From the NCBI RefSeq assembly GCF_037975245.1, contig NC_092576.1:27603611-27667610 (forward strand): a DNA stretch of 64,000 nucleotides, read 5' to 3'. A program made the translations under genes and the position numbers. Below are positions 11,546-22,741 of the stretch, in pieces. Every line of letters starts with the position of its first letter. Position 1 is the first letter of the stretch. The notes below the pieces were generated by a model. It was not told where the DNA came from, did not search any database, and was given only the letters and a program-made list of their open reading frames with translations. The stretch comes from Apostichopus japonicus (taxonomy: Eukaryota > Echinodermata > Holothuroidea > Aspidochirotida > Stichopodidae).

Positions 11546-12635
11546 CTCATATCTCGTCTCGTCTTGGAGGGGGAGTGGTGGGGTGTGCTTTGGTAGTTGG
11601 GAGAACACAGCCGTAGAAATTCAACTGCTGTTGTGAAAGATATTTAACTGAAACTCTTTACTTCAACTAAAGAGTATAATTATACGGGGGAAGATTTTTT
11701 CGAATGAAACACTCATCAATGTTTCGGAATATGTTGGTTTTTCAGAATCTTCAGAAACAACTTTGCAATTGTGTTTTTTCAGCATGCTACATCTATAACC
11801 AATGCCGAAAATGTTTAAATGTTTAAGTTCCTACACTTTTCCGTTTCTACATTGGGGCGCGACGACTTTTGGACTGTAGTGAGTGGGTGTAAGGGGCTGA
11901 GATGTAAAGTCTTCCAGGTGATCTAACGGAAGGGGTGTCCCGTTGCCTTTGAAACTTTCGGTACAATTGAGAGTACTTGTTGCATCCCTTTCCACCGGAA
12001 TTATACGTGATTGCGCAGCTCTATCTTGATATGTTTTACCTCTACCAATGCGCATTAGTCGATTGACAACATAACCTCAAAAATGTTTACACCGACAGAC
12101 AAAACCAGTTAAATTTATTCAGTAATCCGGCAGGTGAGCCCTAGGTACATTCTCTACTCCACCAGTTGGAGTGTTAACGAAATTGTGGTGAGCGTCCATC
12201 TAAAGAATGGGCGATGCTGAGACTTGAGATAGTCCGGGTGGGGAGGATGGGGAAGGGTGGGGGAGCAATGGGAACTTTTCTTATATGTAAATTACGAAAT
12301 GTAACAAAACAAGATATGGAAAGGGAATTTTAACTAATAGGCTTTGTTATCCTTCGTATGCCTGTAGCTGCCTGCTGCCTGTAGCTGAAATTTAACTGTA
12401 CATGAACTTGGGAATTCTACCAAAGTACGGAAGACATCGGCAAAATTAACCAATTCTTTAGAACCTATTTCTGTACAAGATCAAAATGTGATCATGACTA
12501 AAACTCTTACAAGCGAACTTGTATCGGAAACGAACAGTGGTCAAAGAAGTGCTGCATAGCCATTTTAACAGCAGTATTACCCAATTTGACATTATGACGC
12601 CACACAAGTCTCCGATTTCAAGTTGTTTTACAACA
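11546..12635. other. Non-coding stretch, no supported gene
   Basis: I recognise nothing here. The minus-strand open frame at 11831-12055 has no recognisable domain, and no copy of it is evident elsewhere in the window. Confidence 0.35.
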
Positions 12636-12651
12636 TATATATATATATATA

Positions 12652-12702
<51 letters not shown>

Positions 12703-12776
12703 ATATATATATATACATATATACACACAAACATATATATATATATACATATATATATATTAATATATATATACTA

Positions 12777-12812
<36 letters not shown>
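12636..12812. repeat. (TA)n microsatellite, interrupted
   Basis: ta repeats with tacaca and ctatat interruptions. Open frames across it are artefacts. Confidence 0.95.
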
Positions 12813-12814
<2 letters not shown>

Positions 12815-13960
12815 CGCTGTTGCTCCATTCATTCTCGTCATCTTTCCTATTCATATCTCCCAGTATAGTCAATATTGTTTTTCTCCTGTCTTAAGTTGAA
12901 TATATTAAAAGTAATAAATTCGTCCCTTCTTTTGTTTATCGATCATGCGTCGATACAAGATACATTATCTTCCTATTTAAGCCTTATATAAGCATATTTT
13001 GTATCAGCTATATACGCAGAGTCCGAGATGACCTCAGCTCATACTTTATTAAAATATTGCCAGTGGTATGCATATATTTTATGATATATTCTCAGTGCTA
13101 TGCGTGTATTTTCTATGAAATATTTTTAGTGGTTTGCGTGTATTTCTATTATCGACAGACGTTGTTTCTTAAACAGCCCGGTCAAACCTGCACCCAGTTG
13201 GGACAAGTTTTGACTATACTGTTCTCCACATCCCGCCTCAGAACACTCATAGTGTCAGTATGAACAGTGTCAATATCATGTCTCTATCAGATAATGGCTA
13301 GGAACTGTTTATACTGTCAATACGAGCGCTTTAAAGCATGATAAGGGAGGACGGTGTAAGAGGTATTAGCCTTAGAAAAAAGGTCCAACTGGCTGAAACA
13401 TTTTACCATATATTTACAAATCGTATGCGTGTATTTCTATGTAAGTGATTCAGACAAGCGTTATGAACCTGACTGAGTTTAACGACTTTACTTTAAGTTC
13501 TAGGGACACTTTTGAAAAACTTTGTCCTTATCACACTAATATGCATTAGAAATCATGAAAACAGCTGCAACTCCCATCAAAATCCATCAAAGATTGACCA
13601 TTTTAAATTATTTTCTTAATTCTAGTTTTATTTTTGAATAAACATTAGCTAATTACGAACATTGATGATGTTAAAGTAGTGACTGTCTATTTTTTCTGTT
13701 ATATCATTCCTTAGTTTTTACAACCTACATTTCAATGACACTAAACACAGGTCTGTGGCCTAAAACGATTTTGTTAGTTATTTTGTATTGTCTTCTTTGA
13801 CAAGAGAAACATCACATTATTCAAATGATATATGTGGGCTAAAGTTGTAATTAGGGGCTTTCTTATTAAGGCCTAAAATAAGTAATTCTGATGAGCACAA
13901 CACTTCACGTCATAGTTTGAACATATTTAATGATTTTCCCAGATTTATTAATAACTTCCA
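12813..13960. other. Non-coding stretch, short repeats
   Basis: Near 13060-13150 the phrase cagtggtatgcatatatttt recurs about three times in degenerate form. Nothing else is recognised. Confidence 0.35.
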
Positions 13961-14191
13961 ATGCGTATAACTTGGGAACTAAAAGAGCTTTTCGAAACAT
14001 TTCAGCAGAATCTGAATGAGATTATCACACACAACAAATATACTGAATATATGGCTAAGTGGCTAGAAATCCATAGTACTTTAATTCAAGTAATGTATTT
14101 ATATGCCGACGCGGTTGAGGCAGACCTTACAGACACTGTCCAATCTAATGATCAAGGATGTTATAACTGGGGCAACACACGGGATGCTGCT
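13961..14191 (+). CDS. Possible first coding exon, unknown protein
   Basis: The 77-codon frame from ATG 13961 ends exactly at a strong donor-like signal (gctgct followed by gtaagt at 14192). An acceptor-like ttttcccag ends at about 13942, but the frame between it and the ATG has stops, so the ATG would be the start. The protein is mainly helical and acidic (WELKELFETFQQNLNEII, later MAKWLEIHSTL and YADAVEADLTDTV) with no signal peptide and no domain I recognise. I found no following exon with a matching phase. It could be a real small exon or a chance frame. Confidence 0.25.
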
Positions 14192-14692
14192 GTAAGTTTC
14201 AATAACAATGTATATCTTAATTAAGTATAAAAAGTCTCACTTATAAAGAAGAAAACGAATCAAATGAAGAGTTACATAATTGAAACATAAAAGTATATTG
14301 GTCAAAATCCTACCTCCAATCAGTTTCGACACCAGAAATCCTGTATAAGGAGTGGGACGGTAAGAGGGGGCAACCTTTTTGTTGTTGAGGGGCGACAGGT
14401 TCGGAAGTGCAAAACCGAACCTTTATGAAGTGCACATCACGGGAGAACCTGGGGGGGGGGGGGGGGTGTTAGGGAGCACGTTCTACCCTCTTCCCCCACC
14501 TGACGCTTCATCGATGAACCAAATAGCTAAGTTGTGAATATTTTCATTTCTAAATACAAAACTTTGTTTCTAACCTTGTCTAACATTATAACCATTATTC
14601 AAGAATGATGTCGATCGATCTCGAGACAGACTTGCAGTGAATATCAGTACAACGTTTGGAAAAATACCTTTAACCTGTTATATTATTTACAA

Positions 14693-14830
14693 CTGTACTC
14701 TGTTGCTGACTGGGAATTAATCCCCCTGAGCCACCTTCCCCAAGGCTCCAGCACTTTTAAAAAAGGCATATCATGCTATTTGCTGGTTATCTTACAAAGT
14801 ATATTTTCTTTAGTTTGCAAACTATTTGAA
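14693..14830 (+). repeat. Direct repeat copy A (partner at 16760-16900)
   Basis: The block aactgtactctgttgctgac, then tgggaatta, cctgagccacc, aggctccagcacttttaa and tatattttctttagtt recurs in order about 2.07 kb downstream. The DNA between is non-coding. The pair could be two copies of one repeat or decayed terminal repeats of a non-autonomous element. Confidence 0.65.
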
Positions 14831-16759
14831 CTTTCCGTCTTTTCTTACGTGAACTTTTTAAATAAGTTGCTTAACCTTTCTTTTCTTCCTACATTAGGCT
14901 TTTGTTATTCCCTTACTTAGTTGACAAGGATTTGTAAGTGTAACCAGAGCATAACCTGGTTAATGTTTTGCATAGTTATCATTTTCTTTTATTTTCCACC
15001 TTTTGTTTCTATCCATTTAATCATTTTCTTATCTTTGTTTTTATTCATTTGATCATTTTCTTTTGTTTCTTTGTTTTTATTCATTTGACAATGAATAACC
15101 TTTACTTGGTAGATTTATGAGTTCCCTTAATTTTCACTTTTATTGCTAACTACTACATGGCAACAGTTAGTGGTCGGGTGGCCCTGTGTGACCTGTCTTT
15201 TTCTTAAGCTAAGTAATTGTTTTGCGTGGTCCTATTTTCTAGGAATATATGAGTGGCTCCAAGAGTCTATCCTTTTTAGAACTGTGGGTTAAATAGACAA
15301 TTTTATAACTTTTGTTTGGTTAGATAGGAATGTTTTGGTGATAGATGATTATTTTAAATGTACCATAGGACACCATAAATTAAGTAATGTGTCTGGTAAA
15401 TTATGTATTAAGTATTAATTGACAGCTGGTTGGTCACTGGACCTCAGATACCAGGAAGTGGAGGGCAAGCTGGTCTAGAGTAGGAGGGGGGAAAGTTGAG
15501 ACAAAGGCTAAATCATGAATACTCAATGAACCAAGCTTTGTGTTTAATTGGTTTAAGGTGGTCATGTGTGAGTTGCCTTGTACTATTATTATGGGATGAA
15601 TTCTTATTATTATGGGATGTATTCTTATTATTATGGGATGGAGTGAATAAGGTAGCATGGTAGGGGGAAATTAAGATGAGACACTGATGCCGAGTTAAGT
15701 TTACAGTAGTTACAGTAGTTAGAGGAGAAGAGTGGAAGGATTAAGTTTGTAATAGTTAGAGGAGAAGAGGGGAAGGATTAAGTTTGAAATGGTTGGGCAC
15801 GAGATCATAATTATTTTCTTAGACTAACTTCATCAGTAATAGGGTAGAGGACCAGTATTAAATTAATTAGAAGTTAAATGGACACTTAATTGAAGCTATT
15901 TACCCATGGAGTTTTTATAGAAGTTTAGTGAATACCTGGAGCTTGTTCTACAAATGGATATTCTATTTTAGTAAAAACCTGGAACTGTTTTACAAGGAAA
16001 TTTCATATTTAATAAAAGTTTATCACCCGGAGCTGTACCAATGGAGGCAGAACTATATTTCATCCTGTGCTAATATCTGGAAACCCTATAATTTTCTGTT
16101 GTGATGGAACTGAACTATAAATTCCCATTTTAATTCAATGTTTGGATCCGGAAGTGAACCCCTGCGATGACCCAACCCGAGTGATGAACAGTTTCTCCTA
16201 GAGACGCCCCAAGCTGAGACGCCCCAAGAGGTTATTTCCCCGAGTAGCGAGCTGTCCAGAGAACCACCCAATCCGGAGACGTCCCCAACTAAGTGAACCG
16301 CCCTAGAAGTTTCCCAAGGAGACAATTTCGTTCTCAAATTGTATTCGGTCGACCCGCGCCGCGATTTTGTTATTATTTTCGTTGGGACTGATAAGTATTA
16401 TTTTTCCATTAAGTTCAGTGGAGTCGTTATAAGAAGTAAGATTTCCGAGATATGTAAGTTACACCCATTTATATAATTTCACATTAAGTTAAAGTAACCC
16501 CATTGATATTAATACAACGTCCATGTGCATCGTAAACACACCACTTTACCTTTATTTGTTTGTTTTTGTGTGAGCATTCCGCCTTTTTAAGTTGTCCCCA
16601 CGATCTCAGAGTAAATCGGCCCTACCCTGATTTGGAGGTGCCACTTGTAATCTTCCCAAACCTAAAAATATATTTAAGCCTCGTCACTGCGTTTTTGACC
16701 GGCTACATAAGACATCATGACCAAAAATACCAATAACGGCAAATTGATATATAAATACA
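14831..16759. other. Non-coding stretch with short tandem repeats
   Basis: At 15584-15642 a roughly 20-base unit (ttattattatgggatg plus attc) occurs three times. At 15695-15785 a unit containing agttagaggagaagag and gaaggattaagtttg occurs twice. Near 14990-15100 a tttgtttttattcatttga unit recurs. No gene is supported. Confidence 0.6.
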
Positions 16760-16900
16760 ACTGTGCACTGTCGTTGACTGGGAATTGATGAACCTGAGCC
16801 ACCCCCCCGAGGCTCCAGCACTTTTAGTTAAGGCTAGTTTAAAAGAATACATTTCATGTTATTTGTTCGTTCTCTTACTAAGTATATTTTCTTCAGTTAC
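16760..16900 (+). repeat. Direct repeat copy B (partner at 14693-14830)
   Basis: Contains gactgggaatt, cctgagccacc, gaggctccagcacttttag and agtatattttcttcagtt in the same order as copy A, with small insertions and substitutions. Confidence 0.65.
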
Positions 16901-18500
16901 CTACTTATTAGAACTAGCGTCTCATTGTAGCATTATATTTATAGAACTGTGTTAATAAGAAGTTAATTAAAATAAAATAAACAGTAATACGGATTTTGGT
17001 TTGTATGAAACTCTCTGAACTCTCACAAGTAAATAAATAGCTGATCATTTCGGTGTATGAAAATACGTCCCCAACCCCCCTTGCAGGGACAGAGACAGGG
17101 ACCTCCGGAATACTCATTACATGCCTATTATAACAGGGAAAAAATGGATACGGACGTGTTATATTGCCACAATAACAAAGATTCCACAGAAGGTACTCAA
17201 AACTTGTTACCACTACCTAATAAGATACGAACGAGTTATAACTGGGGTGCTGGGGGGGGGGGGGGCTCATCGTCCTCTTCACTTGAAACCTCACCTATTA
17301 TATCAGAAGGCACTCTAGTTTACTTGTTATAGTAAGAAAAAAATATATTAGCAACAGCAAGAAGCCAGGATACTTGTTATATTAAAACATCAAAGAAAAG
17401 AAGAAGGATTTTCTGTATCACTTGATAAATACTAGGCTGAACTGGGTGGTTTCTTTATCCCCCACACCCCGCCTGACGCCACATCCTTTCTTCCACCCGG
17501 GGCACTCAAGGAAACTAGTTATATTATAATAATAACAAGGATTTTCTGTATCACTTTGATACGTACGTGGCTGTCCAGGGGCCTTCCATGATACTTGTTA
17601 TAGGCCATTTGTAACATTAAAGTGTAGAGTACTGATATTATTGTGAAAACAATAAAAATGGTTGTTAGCTCTGAATTGGGAGTGTTCCTAACGAACACCT
17701 TCCCTCCCGTCCCTCTCTACCCTAACCTTCTATCCGGGGACCGTCCAGGATACCATATTAATGGAAAAGTAGGAGTCGGATGGCCTCTTTACCTTACAAT
17801 TGACATTTAAGCGAGAACAGCTGTGAACATCAATTAGATAAAGTAATACAAGGAAGTGAAATCTATATTCAGTCAAGATGTTGAATCAATGCAACTCCGT
17901 AGTACTTTGTGGTATCTCCGCTTATAGTGAGGTTAGGGGATGTCCCTTACTATCTATTTTTAGGCTACTAGAGTGTATAAAATGTGATGGATTTATTTGG
18001 GGGAAGAGCAGAATCACTTGAGAGTAATTCGATGAAATATCAGAAGATAAATATACCAAAGCAGAGAGAAGCACGGATCATCCAGATTTGAGACCATTGT
18101 ATGAAAAAGTATATTGCAATCAACATGAACATTCTCCAGTATATGGTAAGTCATATTATTTATATATAATTATTATATAATATGGTATGGTAATACTGGT
18201 GAATTAGGTCTATACTATTTGATACAAAATAAAGTACAGTTATTTATATTTCATAACAGTTTGACTGTAATCAAGTTTGGTTTAAGACAATCCCCAAAAT
18301 CCGATTTCATTTCTTTCTATGTGAGTCATTGCTACTTTCTGTAGTTGGACGAAAACACAATGGAACGAAATTTTAAAAGTACACAACACATACATTAGCT
18401 TCATTTCATTTATAAAACCAAAACATTTAAGATGGTATTTACTGCGTCATGAATTTCAATCTTATCTTGAAAAGTCTTCGAAATTTGTTGGTTAAATGGA
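16901..18500. other. Non-coding stretch with degenerate repeats
   Basis: Between 17200 and 17700 the phrase acttgttata recurs at irregular spacing with aaggattttctgtatcact and G-rich or C-rich runs, indicating a decayed repeat. No supported gene. Confidence 0.4.
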
Positions 18501-18544
18501 TTAGGCAGGTGAAGCATTTGTTTGACAATAATAATCGTCCATTG

Positions 18545-18878
18545 TCAATACTGCGTTGCAAAGAGACTGTTACATCTGTTTTGGGATTGCCCTATTAAAC
18601 CGAACTTCATTTTAGATGTGGAGCAAGCTAGGTTCGGCAGTCAGTTTATATTTTCGAAGACTGAAATATGCTTGAAGTATCAATTTTCTGTGAATCACCC
18701 ATATCATTTCTTAATTTTTCATCTCAAGTACTTCATCTTCGGTAAAAAAATTACAAACACGAAAATTAGATGCAGAGATTTTTCCTATCAGTTAAAATTT
18801 GCTATTGAACTTAAAAAAGAACTCAAGCAAAGAGGCAAAGCTTTTTATTTCTCACGAGCAGTAAAAAGACTCATTTAG
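18545..18878 (+). pseudogene. LINE ORF2 C-terminal zinc-binding fragment
   Basis: The frame reads a CQYC pair then LLHLFWDCP, the conserved Cys-His-Cys cluster of the reverse-transcriptase zinc-binding region found at the C-terminus of L1 and Tx1-type LINE proteins. A basic, helical tail (LKYFIFGKK, later ELKKELKQRGKAFYFSRAV) follows to the stop at 18876-18878. The domain upstream is missing, so this is a 5'-truncated remnant. Other LINE clades with the same tail are possible. Confidence 0.65.
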
Positions 18879-19162
18879 TATTGCACTATATTGTTCCGTA
18901 AATTACGATGAATGATTGTTTTATTTTGAATATATGTACTTGTTAATGATTAAATCATTACTTGTAAAATATCTTTGACCTTATTGTATTCAAATATGTA
19001 CGAATTAGCCCAACAATGTTACCAATAAAGTTACCAAGCGTGGTTATCCCACCCCCCTCCCCTAAAAAAACACGTATAAACATTAGCAATGGTAAAAAAA
19101 CACGCATATAGTTTCTGTTCACTTCAAGCAAAACCAAATGAAACCAATTTCATTCAGACAAC

Positions 19163-19764
19163 ATGTTACCTTTCCAGCAAATATTGGCAGCCGTATTCGT
19201 GGTGATGATCTCTATGACGTCTGCGTTTGTCGTGAAACAGACAAAGGAAACAACAAGGACGACCACAGGATCAATACCATCCAACCATGTAATGGCTGAA
19301 AGTGTTTCTACGTCCACTGAACTTAAGTACGACAATATCGAGGGAAAGTCCCCATTTTCATCAATTTCCGGGGCATATCAAGAAGGATATGATAGAAAAC
19401 TGGTAGACCAGTTGCTACTAGCGAACAGTATACCTGGTAAGCAGGGTGAAATGTTCAACGAAGACAATCAAATGGTGTTATCTGAAGGCCTGAAACTCGT
19501 CGATAAAGCCACCAGTGTCCTACAAGAGTATCGTGATATCAAGAAAAGGTCTACAATATGCCAGAATCCAACAGATCGGGATCTTGAGAAACAGCTATTG
19601 ATAGCTAAAATATTTCAGACAATGGACGTTGCAGGGACATGGGAAGGTTTAAAATACGATGTTAATGCAGATAATTACGTACCAACGAATCCAACAACTA
19701 ATATGGCCTTAAATAGAAGAACAGCCTGTCCATGGATGTATGACTCAGATGAAAATGAAGACAG
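19163..19764 (+). CDS. IL17: IL-17 exon 1
   Basis: Encodes the signal peptide, the long N-terminal region and the CPW motif, ending in acidic DSDENED. The donor is acag followed by gtaaga, splitting an arginine codon after two bases. The ATG at 19163 is preferred because the hydrophobic signal sequence follows at once. An attcag just upstream could be the acceptor of a 5' untranslated exon. Confidence 0.9.
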
Positions 19765-22741
19765 GTAAGACTGACAAACTGCTAGTCCCATTTTCGCATT
19801 GCGTCTTTTCTTTACACTCGCTTCTAGCGAGTTGTTAGAAGTTGGTACACAACAAAATCAGATGAAAGCCCCCAACTTATTGATTGTAACATCCTGTAGA
19901 TATTTGGTAGTTGCCTACTATACGTAATACGTTGCAAGATGATAATATACAGCAGTAAAACATACATCACAGTCCCGTAACTGTGACGCTATCAGGGTTT
20001 ATTCGATTTGAAATTTAAATAAATATCTTTCCTTTTATAATCGTGCTGTTGTCAAATTTGCTCGAAATATTGGAAACTCTGCTCAATTATAGTGTGACAT
20101 TTAGTGAGTTCAGTTTCACCATTATATTTCCGTCGCTGAATAAAATATTCAAACACGACAAATTTAACGTAAACACACATTTTAAACCATTTTCCAAATG
20201 ATGGTATATCTAACTATTATAGTAAAGTGCCAGATAATATCATGACAAAGTGTATTTTTTATCCTTCCTTGAAACATGCAGTCAATGTAGCTATGGTCCT
20301 TCGTAATGAGGATGTTGTCCTCACCTGTAGTAAGTAAAATCCAAGTCGGAACATTCTTTATACAGAATAAACATCTACATGATATCACTTGCCTCAGGAG
20401 ATCTTGAATATGTTATCACTATCAAGGTGAATGTATGATACGTCATAAATGACGTCATTAACCTGTTGACATAACAACATTTCAATTACAATACAGAGAA
20501 CAAGCGGTGTCTGATGTGTGAAGTATTTATACATGTTTTTAAAGTTAATCAATGTAAGTCTGTGTAAGAAAGAACTTCTCTTTATAGAAAATTTCAGAAA
20601 TTACGCCTTAATTATAGGGCATACCGTTATATCTATAAAACAGATAACTGGAATTATATGTGAACAAAATACTCCAACACCAACATTTCCCATCATTATA
20701 TAACAAGAAGTATTACAATCAGCATTGCTATTGAACGTAGTTCAAGAAATCCGATTGACAGCAGTACAAGTCACAGATTTGAACTAAATTGTTGAAATAA
20801 GACTAAATATTACCGGCATTAGTCATTTAGATCCGGAGTTAGGAAAAGCACAACTTAATCCTTTTTGGAAACGTTATTTGTTAAAACGGAGGAAATAAAG
20901 ATTGATTCTAATATTGTAATATCGGAAATAGTAGGTAGAATATCGAAGACACCAGAGGTCTCTCAAACGGGAAGGATATTGATGTCAATAACTTCCTTTT
21001 TAGCAATAATTAAACGACCATGGATATGACCTACTTACGTATGGCGTTTGTGTTAAGACGTATGATATGTTGCCATGTTAATAAAACTGATTGGATTTGC
21101 GTTTGTAAGGTGACAGATGCGCAAAATAAGTGATACCTTGGGTTTGTTTAGTGAATGTTCATCTCGAGAAACACATGAATGAGAATTGCTTATAAAATTG
21201 TAATATTGATTAGGAGATAAAAGAAGCCTTTCGGAAAGGGGATAAGTCTGACAAGCGGTAGTAAATCATGTCAATAAAAAAAATTGCGCGTGTACATCAA
21301 TAGCCTACTGTAGGCCTATGTAATGTTGAGACAGTTGGTTGCGATAGGGATCGAAAACGCGGAGTCTGTTTCATTGCAACCAATACATATGCGCAGTTAC
21401 AAGCTATATCCGTTAGCTTGTATCAAAATGTCACGACAGCTATAAAGTAACTTCCTAATGACAGACATGGACTTCTAAAATACTTGGAATTTTGCTCGCG
21501 CATGCGTCCGAAAGATATTTTGGTTCGACGTATCTATGAGCACTAAGACGAGATTCCATTCCTTTTTCCTCCCATGGCCATGGTTGTGTGATTATTCACT
21601 ACACAATAGTTATATCGATTGTCATATGAATCATGAAGGTCGTTATTAAAGTGGAATGCATGATAAGTTTTTATAACATTACGGTCACGGAGGATATCAC
21701 TGCTAAGTGCACTTTAACCACGCGCTAAAAAACTTCATTGATATATTTGATATCCCTAAATCTAACTTGATGACTAATGTGGATAAAATCAGGACTGATA
21801 TCTTTTTGTGTTCATTTTCTACCTTTCAGGTATCCTAGAATAATAGCATATGCGAAGTGTAAATGTACAAAATGTGTACACCATGAAGTACATAATTGCC
21901 GACAACTTACGGTTGATGAAGTGGTACTAATGAAAGACGGAACATGCGATGAGGGGAATTATTTTAAGTAAGTATGACTCTTACGTCCACACAAAATCAA
22001 GGGTAATAAGAAAATGTATTAAACGATCATAGGTTATTTGTAAGGAACGCCAGTCAAACACGTTACACATATAAAATACATATTTTATAAAAGCGTATCA
22101 GAAATAAAATCAAATTAAAGCAGCGTAAAATTGTCATCAAGAATTAATAGATTTATTGAGATTACATACATCCTCAGTTCTTACTGTAATCCTACTAGCC
22201 CATGCTACCGATCTACCAGCACGATTCACATTTTACTGTGGGTACAAAACTTTACGATATGAAGTAGTTAATTTGTCCTCTGTCTGTATGGGTTGTTACA
22301 ATCCTACGTATCGGCATGTCACGGTTGCTATTGATGTGTTATATTTTAAATAAATATTATTATGAAAATAACGAAACTTGACTGGCAAAAAATTTACAAA
22401 GAAGATTTTTCCTATTTCTCTTTACTTGTTCATCGCATTGAGATCATCTTAAAATTGATGAGCTATATATGAACTGTATTATTATCATCATTTATTATTA
22501 ACATCTAATGTAATTGCAATATGGTATCAACTCTTCAAGCGGTATTTTTACATACACTACATAAACATACTAACATTACTGAATCAGTGAGTTACATGCA
22601 TAATTCTGAAATTCATGTTTGTTTCTTATAATTATACATATCATATCATTGACCCTTTCTTCATGTTACTTTTCCAGGTACACAGTGGCTCAAATTAAGA
22701 TCCCCGTCGCATGTGCCTGTTCCAGAACATCGTTTAGCTAA
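19163..22741 (+). CDS. IL17: Interleukin-17 family cytokine, three coding exons
   Basis: Joining 19163-19764, 21830-21967 and 22678-22741 gives 267 residues with GT-AG introns and matching phases at both junctions. Residues 1-22 are a hydrophobic signal peptide (LAAVFVVMISMTSAFVV), so the product is secreted. The C-terminal 80 residues carry the IL-17 signature: RRTACPWMY, then RYPRIIAYAKCKCTKC across junction 1, C224, C240 and the closing VACAC. These cysteines fit the IL-17 cystine-knot fold. The region between signal peptide and knot is long, about 165 residues, acidic and lacks N-glycosylation sequons; a KKR at 127-129 could be a processing site. In the family, such cytokines bind IL-17 receptors and signal through SEFIR adaptors. 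Both introns are ordinary AT-rich DNA. The gene looks intact. Confidence 0.93.
19765..21829 (+). other. IL-17 intron 1
   Basis: A 2065-base intron with gtaaga donor and tacctttcag acceptor. I see no gene inside; short open frames at 20182-20388 and 20518-20703 have no recognisable content. Confidence 0.8.
21830..21967 (+). CDS. IL17: IL-17 exon 2
   Basis: 138 bases encoding YPRIIAYAKCKCTKC, then C224 and C240 of the knot. The acceptor is tacctttcag and the donor is ttaa followed by gtaagt. It begins with one base completing Arg201 and ends two bases into Lys247, consistent with its neighbours. Confidence 0.92.
22678..22741 (+). CDS. IL17: IL-17 exon 3 (terminal)
   Basis: 64 bases after acceptor acttttccag encode KYTVAQIKIPVACACSRTSFS and a TAA stop at 22739-22741. 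This supplies the last paired cysteines of the IL-17 knot (VACAC). It is too short to be found as a stand-alone open frame. Confidence 0.92.

Noticed and set aside
15590-15645. CRISPR-like direct repeats
   Set aside because: About three adjoining 20-base units without spacers, in a eukaryotic setting. This is an ordinary tandem repeat.
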